From Maniola hyperantus (Eukaryota > Arthropoda > Insecta > Lepidoptera > Nymphalidae): a DNA stretch of 64,000 nt. Each line of letters opens with the position of its first letter. Positions within the stretch are counted from its first letter, which is position 1. The notes under the pieces were generated by a model, which had not been told where the DNA came from, did no database searches, and saw nothing but the letters and a program-made list of their open reading frames with translations. Made by a program: the position numbers and the translations under genes. The DNA lies in the NCBI RefSeq assembly GCF_902806685.2, contig NC_048548.1:13790557-13854556 (forward strand), in the 5' to 3' direction. Of the stretch, positions 19,768 through 31,000 are shown piece after piece.

Positions 19768-20296
19768 CAGAGGCGGATTAAATGTCGAGAGCGCCCTAGG
19801 CAAGCACCTCATAGGCGCCTCTCTAACAGCCATATTAAATATTTTACTAACTAACTTCGAAAGAACGAGGAATCGTCTTATTGTATAGCTGGTAGTTGGT
19901 GATTATACTATTTATGTGAACGAGTGAAGAACATTACGTCATGACACTTTGGTATATTAAAGAACAGGTAGTTTCGGTCGCTCCAAGATATTTTTTTTTT
20001 ATTTGAGCCTCAATAGCTCAATCGGTAAAGGAGTGGACTAAAAACCGAAAGGTCGACGACGACGGTTCAAACCCCGCCCGTTGCACTATTGTCGTACCTA
20101 CTCCTAGCACAAGCCTGACGCTTAGTTGGAGAGGAAAGGGGAATATTAGTCATTTAACATGGCTAATATTCTTAATATATATATAGATATAATTAGGTAG
20201 GCCATGTAATGGGATTCTACATGATCACCTGCGCCCCTTCGTAACCTCGCGCCCCTAGGCACGTGCCTAGTTTGCCTTAGGGATAATCCGCCTCTG
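19768..20296. mobile_element. hAT-like non-autonomous element with nested SINE
   Basis: Inverted ends CAGAGGCGGATTA and TAATCCGCCTCTG, with subterminal GCCCTAGGCAAGC / GTGCCTAGTTTGCC also inverted. A family-B SINE (20006-20173) sits inside. A second copy is at 61344-61813. The CAG...CTG ends resemble hAT termini. The flanking 8-mers are not clearly duplicated here but are at the second copy (6 of 8 bases). Confidence 0.6.
20006..20173 (+). mobile_element. tRNA-derived SINE, family B, copy 3
   Basis: It starts GCCTCAATAGCTCAATCGG, with B-box-like GGTTCAAACCCC, and ends GTCATTTAACATGGCTAATATT. It is nested in the hAT-like element at 19768-20296. Confidence 0.7.
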
Positions 20297-20456
20297 CATA
20301 GATATGTATGGTAAAATAATTTCTAAGAAGAGTCCAATTAACTAGTTTACGTACTTAATGTGATATGCAACCGATTTCAACTGCCTGTACCTAACACAGA
20401 GGTTATCAGATCCGAGTTCCATTTCGCCCTATTTACTATTTATTGGTATAATATAA

Positions 20457-20685
20457 TCAGTACCCTTATTATAACTGCGAAAGTGTGTTTGTTTGCTGGT
20501 TTGTTGGTTTGTCCTTCAATCACGTCACAACAGAACAACGTATTGACGTAATTTTTTGCATGGGTGTCTATAGATAAAGACCTGGAGAGTGACATAGGCT
20601 ACTTTTTATCTCGGAAAATCAAAGAGTTCCCACGGGATTTTTAAAAACCTAATTCCACTCGGACGAAGTCGCGGGCATCAGCTAG
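20457..20685 (+). mobile_element. Helitron-like repeat H2
   Basis: It starts TCAGTACCCTTATTATAAC after an A and ends GGGCATCAGCTAG before a T, as expected for insertion between A and T. It is followed by an H1 copy in reverse orientation (about 20715-20930). Confidence 0.65.
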
Positions 20686-21059
20686 TTGATGATAAATAGA
20701 ATAGGTATCTGTAGCGTTAAAGAGTTTATTTTCGCGATTTCGTCCGCGTAGATTACACAAATTTCAAATCCCTATTTCACACCCTTAGGGGTTGAACTTT
20801 CAAAAATCCTTCCTTAGCGGATGCCTACGTCATAATAGCTATCTGCATGCCAAACAGCCCGATCCGTCCAGTAGTTTGAGCTGTGCGTTGATAGATCAGT
20901 CAGTCAGTCAGTCACCTTTTCCTTTTACTAGACAAAAAAGAGGCGCGTGCCCGGGATCGAACCCCGGACCCTCGAACTACTAGGCTATCACCGCTTTGCC
21001 GTTGACTACGAGACCTTGATTTGATGAACCTACCTACCCTACGTCAGAGATTATAAAAT

Positions 21060-21315
21060 ATCATCATCATCATCATCAACCGATAGACGTCCACTGCTGG
21101 ACATAGGTCTCTTGTAGGGACTTCCACACGCCACGGTCTTGCGCCGCCTGAGCTTCAGCGACTCCCTGCGACTCGTCTGATGTCGTACGTCCACCTAGTG
21201 GGGGGGGGGAGACTTTAACACCGCGCCTTCCGGTGCGAGGTCGCCATTCCAGCACCTTGGGACCCCCAACGTCTATCGGTTTTACGAACTATGTGCCCTA
21301 TCCATTGCCCAACTA
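21060..21315 (-). mobile_element. RTE-type LINE 3' fragment
   Basis: An (ATC)n tail followed by AACCGATAGACGTCCACTGC and TCTTGCGCCGCCTGAGCTTC, reading to TGTGCCCTATCCATTGCCC. Reverse orientation; no intact ORF. Confidence 0.65.
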
Positions 21316-21694
21316 TAGGTACGTCAATGTGCAAGTGTCATAATGTAGGTCATGTAATCAAAACACATCTATTGCGGGACTGCAGTATACCTATCTATAG
21401 CCTAGTATATCTACATGGCATTACATTGTAAATCAACTCTTTTAATAGAGCAAACGCCGAGTTTCTTGCTGGTTCTTCCAGTATATGAATGGCATCCATT
21501 GAAGATTTACAATCTCTATAAGTATATAAAATTCTAAGTCTTGACTGACTGACTTATATATAGCTAGTATATCAACGCACAGCCTAAACCACATGGTCCT
21601 AGAGACTTGAAATTTTGAGGGTGTGTACTTTTTAAAGAGTAGGTATGTACTAAGAAAGGGTTTTTCGAAATTTAAATTCTAGTACTTTGTAGGT

Positions 21695-22050
21695 ACTTAG
21701 GTAGCCAGGTCGCCAAACCTAATAGCCGGACAGACCAGCCAGTTTGGCCGGACATTTGGGTAGAAAGGCCGGACACCCAACATTTTTGAGGGTTTTGTGT
21801 ATTAGTATTAATAGGTACGACAAAAAAAATTGTATGTAAAATCAAGCTTTTTTTTATTGTTGTCTTAAATCTTGTTGTCAGGCGGCACTGCCGCCTGCGG
21901 GAGCGACCGACAGTCGACTCGACTCGCCTGCGCTCGGCCACGCTCGTTTGCGAAATGTAAAAAACCTAAAAAAGCCGGACAAGCCCGTTTATTTTGGCCG
22001 GACACCCAATCAAAAAGCCTACCTATGTCCGCCTTTATCTGGACGTCTTT
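21695..22050. mobile_element. MITE with GCCGGAC-rich ends, copy 1
   Basis: It begins near GTAGCCAGGTCGCCAAACC and AATAGCCGGACAGACCAGCC and ends near CCGCCTTTATCTGGACG. The second copy (61996-62332) has cleaner ends, GGTTGCCAGG and its complement near ACGCCTGGCAACT. Internal ORFs on both strands are not conserved in frame. Confidence 0.55.
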
Positions 22051-22329
22051 TTTTTTATATACAGCAGGGGGAAAATCCTCATGGACACCCGTAGGTAGAG
22101 CCGGACTCTTACCGGCTAAAAAACGCCTGCTGTCTTCTTGTTGACCGTGTACCCGCCTTTCAGCCTACAACACAGCAATATTCTTGTCTTTTACTCTTTT
22201 CCTCTCCTTTTCTCTTCTTCTTCCTTTTCCTTCATTATTATTTCAGCAAAGTCTGTTATAGCTGTCTAGTTTTTCTCATTTTCTAGCATTTTTTCTATTA
22301 GACTGTTAAGTCTCCCATTCTACTGACAA

Positions 22330-22895
22330 TCTCTCTTCTCTCTTTTTCCTAGTTTGCACATGCAAATATTGTGTGCATCGCATCATCAACTTCGCTGCAG
22401 TAAAAACATCTAGCATCTTGTCTTTTACCAATGCGTACGAGGAAGTCCATGAATATGAATATAGTCCCCTGTTAGAAGCTGCGTCAGTCGGTAAGACAGT
22501 CGGCCATGTTGTCTATTTGTCAATTTTTCCAGGTTTGGAATGAGACAATGTGTCCATCTACCTTTAGTCGAGCTATCCCACTCTCTTTGCCATCTTGCGA
22601 GGGTTTCCTTTTTCGCGGTTCTGATTTGTTCGGAGTTTTTGATGTTTCTTGTCTCCGTTCTCTCAAGAGCCAGTAAGTGGATAGGTATTAGGTTCGCCAG
22701 TACCAGGCTGCGTCCGTGGATACAGTTTTATAGGTAGAGCATACTCGAAGCGCCAGCACACGTTGTGCTTTTAGGATTCGCCTTTTGTGCACTGCGAACT
22801 TCATTGCTGGTTCCCACACCGCCGGCGCAGCATACAGGATTATCGATTGGGTAGCCATTGCCCGGACGTCTGGCAACCCTTAAAGTAGGTATTAT
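22330..22895 (-). mobile_element. R1-type LINE reverse-transcriptase C-terminal fragment
   Basis: Minus-strand reading gives MATQSIILYAAPAVWEPAMK and HKRRILKAQRVLALRVCSTY, continuing after frameshifts to RCFYCSEVDDAMHTIFACAN. The latter is a C-x2-C...H-x4-C zinc-knuckle of the kind at the C terminus of R1-like LINEs. Frame disruptions show it is dead. Confidence 0.65.
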
Positions 22896-23183
22896 GGAGG
22901 TAAAGGCGTATTTATATTGCATCATGCACATTTTACTGCCTACCTAATCCATTACTTGAACACCTACTCATTAAATTGCTAGTTCAGCGATAGAAAGGTG
23001 ACCCTGTTGCACTATGTTAATTATATGACGGCCCAAATCATATGGATTACTCATTCACCATAATAAGTAAGGTAGGTACTGCTTTCATGGTGTATGAGCG
23101 GAACGGAACGGCAATAAATAAATGTTGCTGTCTCACCTGATGTCATGCTATGCATGCAAGTAGGTAGGTACATGTTTAATTAC

Positions 23184-23398
23184 ATCAGCACCCTTATTAT
23201 AAATGCGAAAGTGTTTGTTTTTTGATTTGTCCTTCAATCACGTTGCAACGGTACAACGGATTGACGTGATTTTTTGCATGACATAGGCTACTTTTTGTCC
23301 TGGAAAATCAAAGAGTTCCCACGGGATTTTTAACCTAATTCCCTAATTTAATTTTGAAATCCAATTCCACGCGGACGAAGTCGCAGGCATCAGGCTAG
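23184..23398 (+). mobile_element. Helitron-like repeat H2 (internally deleted)
   Basis: It starts TCAGCACCCTTATTATAAAT after an A and ends GCAGGCATCAGGCTAG before a T. It lacks the TATAGATAAAGACC block of full copies. Confidence 0.6.
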
Positions 23399-23518
23399 TA
23401 CTTGGCCTGCCAGTCCTGCCACCCACCGGCCACTGCCTACAATGTAGCAAACTACTGTTAGTTCCTATTATGTACTGTTATGTATTATGTACTAGGTACT
23501 AGGCTAGGTACAACTACA

Positions 23519-23693
23519 ATAAATCCCGCAAATTGCTATTGCGCTGGAACCATGTCTCATTATCATCGAAACATCGAAATGACGTCATTTTGACGTCAGC
23601 CGAAATAAAAATATACCATCTGCTCGAAACTTCAGTCTAGTGCTGGCGTCACTAAAATGGCGGCCACGCTAATTAGCAATTTGCGGGACTTAT
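23519..23693. mobile_element. MITE with CRE-like core
   Basis: The ends are inverted: TCCCGCAAATTGCTATTGCG on the left, and on the right AATTAGCAATTTGCGGGACT. Inside are GAAATGACGTCATTTTGACG and TGGCGTCACTAAAATGGCGG. The element carries a perfect TGACGTCA palindrome (a CREB/ATF consensus) by sequence. Confidence 0.6.
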
Positions 23694-23879
23694 ACCACCA
23701 CACCGATCACTCACATTGCTTACCGTTGCCAAACGCTTCATAGCGCAAACTGCATAGTCGTTGCATCATGTTATTTACTATGTATTTCTATGTAACTTCT
23801 TTCGATTATTGCATTTTCATAATTGGCCCAAATTGCATTGGTGCAGTTTCTAAAATTTGGGCCAGAGTACACATACGTT

Positions 23880-24253
23880 TTGTACATACAATACATAAAA
23901 ATAAATATAGGTACCTACTTAAATCTGTTTTAGAATGTTCATATTATGATACCCTTTCATATGATACCCCATTTGGTATAGTTATCTTACTTTGAAAATT
24001 GAAAATACTAATTATTTGTTCATAAACACATTTTAATTATTTTTTTTGTGATGTAACCACAAATTCACGGTTTTCGGATTTATTTCTTTACTCGTGCTAT
24101 AAGACCTACCTACGTACCAAATTTCGTGATTCTAGGTCAACGGAAAGTACCCTATCGGTTTTCTTGACAGACAGACAACAAAGTGATCTTATACCTTAAA
24201 AGGAGAAAAGGAACCCTTCCTTTTCTCCTTTTAAGGTACGAAACCCTAAAAAT
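23880..24253 (-). mobile_element. Interspersed repeat P, degraded copy with duplicated end
   Basis: It is recognisable from ATCTGTTTTAGAATGTTCAT through CAACGGAAAGTACCC to the end. The terminal part is a perfect hairpin (arms 24193-24213 and 24218-24238, CCTTAAAAGGAGAAAAGGAA) instead of the single end seen in other copies. Confidence 0.6.
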
Positions 24254-24329
24254 TGCAGTTTAAGTTGCAAATATAAAAACATCAGCTGTATCCAATTCAG
24301 TGAAAAAAACAGGTCTTGGGAATTAAGAT

Positions 24330-24760
24330 CTATTTTGGAGGGTTTAGGAACTGAACCCATTTTGCCATTTTATTATCGGATCGCTCAAGTAGGTTTTGGG
24401 AATCTAACTACGGACCCTATCTTATGCGTGTTCTAAGTTCTGACCTTGTTCTGACACACACTTGACGAGTTATTTGACGCTATAGCACAGAATACATACC
24501 TACAAATACGTAATCCACCCCTATGTCGTCAACATTCCATCTTCGCGTACGAAACGCTTTGCGTCATCGTTCCTTATACGCATGGCTAGGGTCTGGAATA
24601 CTCTTCCGAGATCAGTGTTTCCTGACAATTATAATCCGGGTATCTTTAAAACATGAGTGAATAGGCACCTTCTAAGCAAATGCGTCCCATCTTAGGCCAC
24701 ATCATCACTTCCCATCAGGTGTGATCGTGGTCAAGCGTGCGCCTATAATGGATTAAAATA
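24330..24760 (+). mobile_element. Decayed LINE C-terminal / 3' segment
   Basis: The plus-strand translation around 24535-24660 reads FHLRVRNALRHRSLYAWLGS and RDQCFLTIIIRVSLKHE. This resembles the last part of a non-LTR retrotransposon reverse transcriptase. It is followed by AGGCCACATCATCACTTCCC-type tail sequence and AAATTTCTTTATTGCG. It is a relic only. Confidence 0.4.
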
Positions 24761-25439
24761 AATACAAATTTCTTTATTGCGAATCTGGGTAAACAGTGGA
24801 GATGTTACAAAAACAAAAAGGTTCAGCCAAATTCTGTGCAATCATATTAGCATGCAATATGTTATGATATAGGACTTAACAACGTAGCATAGTTAGTACA
24901 CATAATATTATGAATATCTATATAGGAATACACTATAATAGTGGTACCCTATAAAGATAGCAACATTGATGACTACCGGGCCAAGCTACCGGGGTCGTAG
25001 TATAACGAGTAGGTAAATAACGTATTATTGGTTGCAAAATGCAAAGGCGTCCTTACTAGTCTTACTACCTATAGGTATTTACTCGTTGTTTTGAGCTTTC
25101 AAATTTAGCCAAAATACTCGTAAATTATTTTCTAATAATCGTAATAATTCTTTCTATTTTCCACCTATTTAATTATTTCAGTACAAAAACAAGTTTCTTT
25201 CGTACACACGTGTTTTGCCCTAGGTATAAAACTGAACTAGACTTAATCCTCCAATATTCGACCTTCTACATACTTTCGATTGCTTGAGTCCTAGCGGTCG
25301 GTTAGAGGCACCCTCGCATATCCCTGTGGAAATCAAAACATCCTAAGTCCGTTTACTTTAAATAAATTAGATATACACTTATACTATGGATTTACATAGT
25401 ATTAATATGAAAACTCTTGCGTAGCACATAGCACGGCAA

Positions 25440-25646
25440 ACATAAAACAGTGAGAGCGCACCTCGATCGATCATTTACATTCAGAACGTCATAAAGTTAA
25501 CAAAAGTTCGATACAGTTCTGCTGTCTTAGTACACACGTCCGAGGAATTAACTGGTTCAGAGTGGTTAATTAAATAAAAATTAATTAATTAGTTTAATTA
25601 AGTGTTAGTGATTTGTTTTTCCTAGTTTTTGGGATTAAACTGACAA
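25440..25646 (+). promoter_or_regulatory. Candidate FMO promoter / 5' UTR exon
   Basis: Repeat-free sequence ends in a good donor (ACTGACAA|GTAAGTGCG, border 25646). The FMO exon with the start codon has an acceptor immediately before C-ATG (28040/28041), so an upstream non-coding exon is required. This is the best-looking candidate in the 2.4 kb upstream. It is an inference from splice-site quality only. Confidence 0.3.
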
Positions 25647-26167
25647 GTAAGTGCGATTTTTGTTTGATTTTCAAAAAGTGCTTTAAAACAATTAATTCGG
25701 TAAAAATGTAACCCCCAAATAACTTCAAAACTAAGTATGGATATGAGAATTAAATGGCATGGGTTCACTCTAAAACATCGATATGATTTTATTTTATTGA
25801 TATAGATTAGTACCTATTGATAGTCCATCTTTTCTTCGGAGGTTTTACGGAATCATTTATCGCGAAAAAAATCAATGAAAATTAATTGATAAGAACAAGA
25901 TAAGAAGTTTAGGGCGCTTAGCCAAAATCACGCAATCGTTTTGATAAGTTATAAACAGTCAGACCTCGTTTAGATACCAATAATTAATTTACGATCAGTA
26001 AAATTTCTACCTATCTGTGCAAACTTTGAAACTGTCAATGCTTCTTCTTTACTTTTTTTAAATAAAAATTACTGAAAGCCACAAAACAAAATAAGAAGAA
26101 GATGAAAATAAGAATTAGCACTTTTTAGGGTTCCGTACCTCAAAAGGAACATTTCACCGCGATTAAT

Positions 26168-26325
26168 AGCCTCACCTGGTGACAAAAGGGCTGGCTCATC
26201 TTTGCGCAAGGGATTTTATGTCCAGCGTGGAAATGGAGCCAGTATTATTGGCACCATTCCACGCAGGCATTATTTGTACATAGTAATTAGATGGTTTTAT
26301 TGTAATATTTTCTTTTAAAAAATAG
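26168..26325 (+). mobile_element. LINE 3' end fragment
   Basis: Same tail as at 3205-3350 (GGAAATGGAGCCAGTATTAT, CACCATTCCACGCAGGCATT), ending in TTTTATTGTAATATTTTC. A truncated insertion. Confidence 0.55.
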
Positions 26326-27084
26326 AACATTAAAAAAATGAAAATAATATTAAGTAATTATTAGTTGTTTATCCAATATCCATTCTGTTATTTATTTACC
26401 GATATGGTCAATAGGCCGACCTCTGACGAAATCCGGATATTATACTTGGACGTACTAGACAGACATGTTCACTCTTATCTTGCATATTTTGCAATCATCG
26501 GATGCCTTTTCTCACTTAGAATACCAGCAATAATAAATTATGCACGTAAATGGTAAATATATTTTATAGCCATATAATCCATACTCCATACTTAATATTA
26601 TAAATGCGAAAGTGAGTCTTTCTGTCTGTCTGCTAGCCGTCAGCTTTTCACGGCCCAACAGTTTCGTCGATTTTGATGAAAGGTACAGAGCTAACTTACA
26701 CCCCGGGTAAGGACATATGCTACTTTTATCCCGGAAATTTTTGTTTATGACTGACTCTTCATCTTCTTTGATGATTATTAGAATAAGTATTATAATAATT
26801 AACAGATTAATAAAATTTTCCTTTAGTCAATAGTCATCTGTTTACATTCTGCAAAATTCCGCTAATAAATACTTAACTATTGATTAATTCTAGATACATA
26901 CCTATTACCTACACAGTATATACACGTCCACTAGTTACTAACTAAACATAATATATTTATCATCTGATCTATTCAAAACAAGTAATTAAAAAAAAATCAA
27001 AAACCCTTTTTTTGCATTTGCACTGCATTTTTTTCGGCCCGCGCATTAAAATGCATAAAATCCGCTATTATGATTTTTTAAGAA

Positions 27085-27440
27085 TTTTATGTGATGATGC
27101 AGCCAAAGATGGAGTGCGACTGCCTAGGCGAGGCCTAATCACTCTTACCTTGAAGGTATCTAAATAATATATGGTGAGTGACTGACTGACTGATCTATCA
27201 ACGCACAGCTCAAACTACTGGATAAATACTCAAAGCTCAAAGGATCGGGCTGAAATTTGGCATGCAGATAGCTATTATGACGTAGGCATCCGCTAAGAAA
27301 GGATTTTTGAAAATTCAAGCCCTAAGGGGGTGAAATAGGGGTTTGCAATTTGTGTAGTCCACGCGGACGAAGTCACGAGCATATGCTAGTTTGAGGGGAA
27401 AACTGATGCTGGAGGGCAGGGCGTTCCTAAACGATACGTA
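27085..27440 (+). mobile_element. LINE fragment split by a Helitron-like repeat (27159-27389)
   Basis: The LINE reads ...CTTACCTTGAAGGTA up to 27158 and resumes with TTTGAGGGGAAAACTGATGC at 27390. The uninterrupted relative at 5725-5900 has CTTGAAGGTACCCATATTAT then TGTTGGAGGGGAAAACTGAT. The inserted H1 unit starts TCTAAATAATATATGG and ends GAGCATATGCTAG, sits between A and T, and has no target duplication. This fits Helitron behaviour. Confidence 0.7.
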
Positions 27441-27478
27441 CGTAACGTGAAGATAACCTGCCGATCTACTTTTTATAA

Positions 27479-27960
27479 AAACTGGTCAAGTGCGAGTCAG
27501 ACTCGCGCAGCAAGGGTGAATTACTACAACCGTATTTTTCCTTAGATGGATTCCCAATGAGTCACACTGGATCGTGTTACAGTGTTACTCGTTGGGAGCT
27601 CATCGAAATTTTTCTCCCATCGAGTCACAATGTTACTGGTTGCAACTTTTTATCCATTGTAATTCCCAACGAGTCACATGTTACTCTGGGTGTGACTCAT
27701 TGGGAATATTTATTTTAATTTAGCGACATTTTGTACGATAAATCAAAAACTGTTATGCATAAAACTAAATAAAAAACTGTTTTACAATGTACAGGTAAAG
27801 CTCTTTCATGTGATACCCCACTTGGTATAGTTATTTTTATAAAAAAAAAAATTACTTGTTCATGAACACATTTTAATTTTTTTGTGATGTAACCACAAAT
27901 TCACGATTTTCGGATATTTTCCTTTACCATAAGATCTACCTGCCTACCGGTACTTCCCGA
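27479..27960 (-). mobile_element. Interspersed repeat P interrupted by a CCCAACGAGTCACA element
   Basis: P sequence (GTCAAGTGCGAGTCAGACTC ... TTCGGATATTTTCC) is interrupted at about 27545-27715 by a palindromic element made of CCCAACGAGTCACA / TGTGACTCGTTGGG motifs. It lies 80 bases upstream of the FMO first coding exon. Confidence 0.6.
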
Positions 27961-28041
27961 TGGGCTTTCTCCTCATTTTCTCTCTGGTTCTCCTCATTTC
28001 TGATTCCTCATGAAATAACCTGAAATGTGTTTATTTCCAGC

Positions 28042-31000
28042 ATGCGTGTCTGTGTGGTCGGAGCGGGTGCGGCCGGCCTCTGCGCTGCGCGGCACCTCAT
28101 CGCGGAGCCCTGCGTCACGGCGGTGGACGTGCTGGAGCAGTCGGGCCAGCTGGGCGGCACCTGGGTGTACACGGAGAACGTGGGCTACGACGACTTCGGC
28201 CTGCCCATACACACCAGCATGTACAAGAGCCTCAGGTAACATTGGTTAAAATTTTACGTCAAAGTAAAAAGTGTATTTTTTTAATATTTACTTTTAAACT
28301 TCTATTTAAGAGTGTCTGGCAGGGGGTTGCTACGACTAAATTAAATCAATTAAATTAAGATGGGTTCCCAACGAGTTACACCCAATCGTGTAACAGTGTG
28401 ACTCGTTGGGAATCCATCTTTTAAAAAATTCCATCGAGTCACACCTAAGCTATAGTATAACTCGTTGGGAATTACAATTTATAAAAAAGTTGCAACTAGT
28501 AACAGTGTGACTCGATGGGAAAAAGCAATAAGTTCGCACTCCCCAACGCGTCACAGTGTGACACGATAGGGTGATGATGTGATGATAAGATGTACTATTC
28601 AGAAGAAAATATTTAAAAAAACTTAAGTAAGTTTGTACACTTTTTACTTTGACGTACGATTTTTTACACCTTTGTTAGGTACCTGTTATCTCCCGAAGCC
28701 ACCATGATCAAAACTTCATACTTAGACGCTGATCGCTCTTCCCTGTATTGAGGACAATACGCAGAGAAACTTTCAGCTTTTATAAAATAACGAAAGTCTG
28801 GCCCGCGCGGGCTCTTAGTCTATAATTAACTGTGTTAGGTAGCGAGCAATTCAAGTTCGTAAATTTGCATTGACACAAAGTACATTATAAATTATAATAA
28901 ACCTACATCGCTTTTTTATAAAAACCACCATTTCGATTAAATTAACGAAAACTTACGCTCGCTTCGCTTGTTGAGCAAGCGAATATATCATAATCATCTT
29001 CATGATATTAAATAATAAATTTATATAATAGATATGGTATTCTATAGGCACATGTTAAGCCTTGATATACATAATTGACACATAGTAGGTAACTAGTATG
29101 CTACACGTGATCTAACGGATGCATATTATAAATTAAGTGGAAATTATATGAATGATTGACTGAAGTGAGTGATCAGCACCGATAGTAATTTGTTGATTAA
29201 GTCATTTATTTACTATCACGATGCAACTTTGTCCAAATGTCAATGACAATTAACCCTTGAAAAAAAACCGGCCAAGTGCGAATCAGACTCGCGCACCGAG
29301 GGTTCGGTATTGCAGTCGTATTTTTTCGACATTTTTTACGATAAATCAAAAACTATTAGATATGTATCAAAATAAATAAAAATCTGTTTTAAAAGCCCTT
29401 TCATATGATACCCCACTTGGTATAGATAGTTATCTAACTTTTAAAATTGAAAGTACTAATAATTTGTTAAATGAACCCATTTTAATTTTTTTTCTGTAGT
29501 GTAACCACAAATTCATTGTTTTCGGATTTATTCCTTTACCTATGCTATAAGTCTAAGTCAACCGGAAGTACCCTATAGGTTTTCGTGACAGACACGACAG
29601 ACAGACGGACAGACAGATAGACAACGAAGTGATCCAATAAGGGTTCCTTTTTCCTTTTGAGGTACGGAACCCTAATAACAGAAAAAACAAAAAATAAGTT
29701 TTTACTTATTATTAAAACTTAAAATTATCATAATACCATAATACCTATCATAAAGCTTATAAATGAGGTAAGTTTCTAGTTACCTACTTAACTTAAAGTA
29801 ACTTGATTTATCATCGCCCCATGAAATACCGAAGTAATCTCGTACGATATCGATGATCTTTCACATCGTTACAAAATTAGGGCAGATATTTTAATTAGGC
29901 AGTTGGTAGGATCTAATTTCTGTACTTTATATCAAATACCGATACTTCGTAAGTACAAATTAATAGTATACAGGGTGTAACTAGCAAAAATAACGCTAGC
30001 AAAAACTTAGCGCTATTGTTATAATACTTATTTAAACACAATCCAATACCAATAAACATTTGCCTCATTTATAAGGAAAACTAAAATATTAGAATATAGA
30101 TTATCAAAATAATCCTAGAACAGAACAAGCATTTCTAGAATCAGCTTGATACTTGATAGACCGTTTTATGCCACTGATACCCTGTGACCCTATAGCGCGT
30201 GTCTTAGCGTAGAGTCAGCATAACACTTAGATATTACTATAAAAACCGGCCAAGTGCGAATCAGGCTCGCGCAACGAGAGTTCCGTGCTACAGACGTATT
30301 TTTTTTACATTTTGCACGATAATTCAAAAACTATGATGCATCGCAGCCCTTTTGACAACTTCTATCTCTATAAGTCTATAATATAAAACCGGCCAAGTGC
30401 GAGTCAGGCTCGCGCATTCAAGGTTCCGTACTACAGTCGTATTTTTTCGACATTTTGCACGATAATTCAAAAACTATGATGCTAAAAAATAAATAAAAAT
30501 CTGTTTTAGAATGTACAGGTGAAGACCTTTCATATGATACCCCACTTGATATAGTAGGTATCTTACTTCAAAAATTGAAAATACACGAACGAATTCACGG
30601 TTTTCATATTTTCCCCCTGATGTCTGCTATAAGACCTACCTACCAGTGGCGTGCATAGGGTATCAAGCTAGGGTAGGCATTAGTCAGTTAGGTTACTTAT
30701 TTAGAGGCTGTCATGATGAAATATGACCATTGAGCCATTTCAACTAGGGTAAGCAGAGCTTTTACACCTCTATGACCTGCACGCCACTGCTACCTACCTG
30801 CCAAATTTCATGATTCTGGGTCAACGGGAAGTACCCTGTAGGTTTCTTGACAGACCGACATACAGACAGACAGACAACAAAGTGATCCTATAACGGTTCC
30901 GTTTTTCCTTTTGAGGTACGGAACCCTAAAAACCTGCTATTGCTGTTACAATGTTGACTTTTCTATTTTGTTCCAGAACTAACCTCCCGAAGGAGATAAT

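Larger units (their letters stand above)
18531..25430. other. Repeat-dominated intergenic region
   Basis: No convincing host exon was found between the SLC26 promoter and the FMO 5' region. The contents are itemised separately: scraps of repeat P (18790, 23880-24253), a hAT-like element (19768-20296), Helitron-like repeats, an RTE tail, a GCCGG-rich MITE, an R1-type LINE piece and a CRE-containing MITE. Stretches at about 18540-18780, 19200-19500 and 24760-25430 hold nothing I could recognise. Confidence 0.5.

Noticed and set aside
20006..20080. tRNA-like sequence with GGTTCAAACCCC
   Set aside because: Four diverged copies with the same non-tRNA 3' body; SINE family B.
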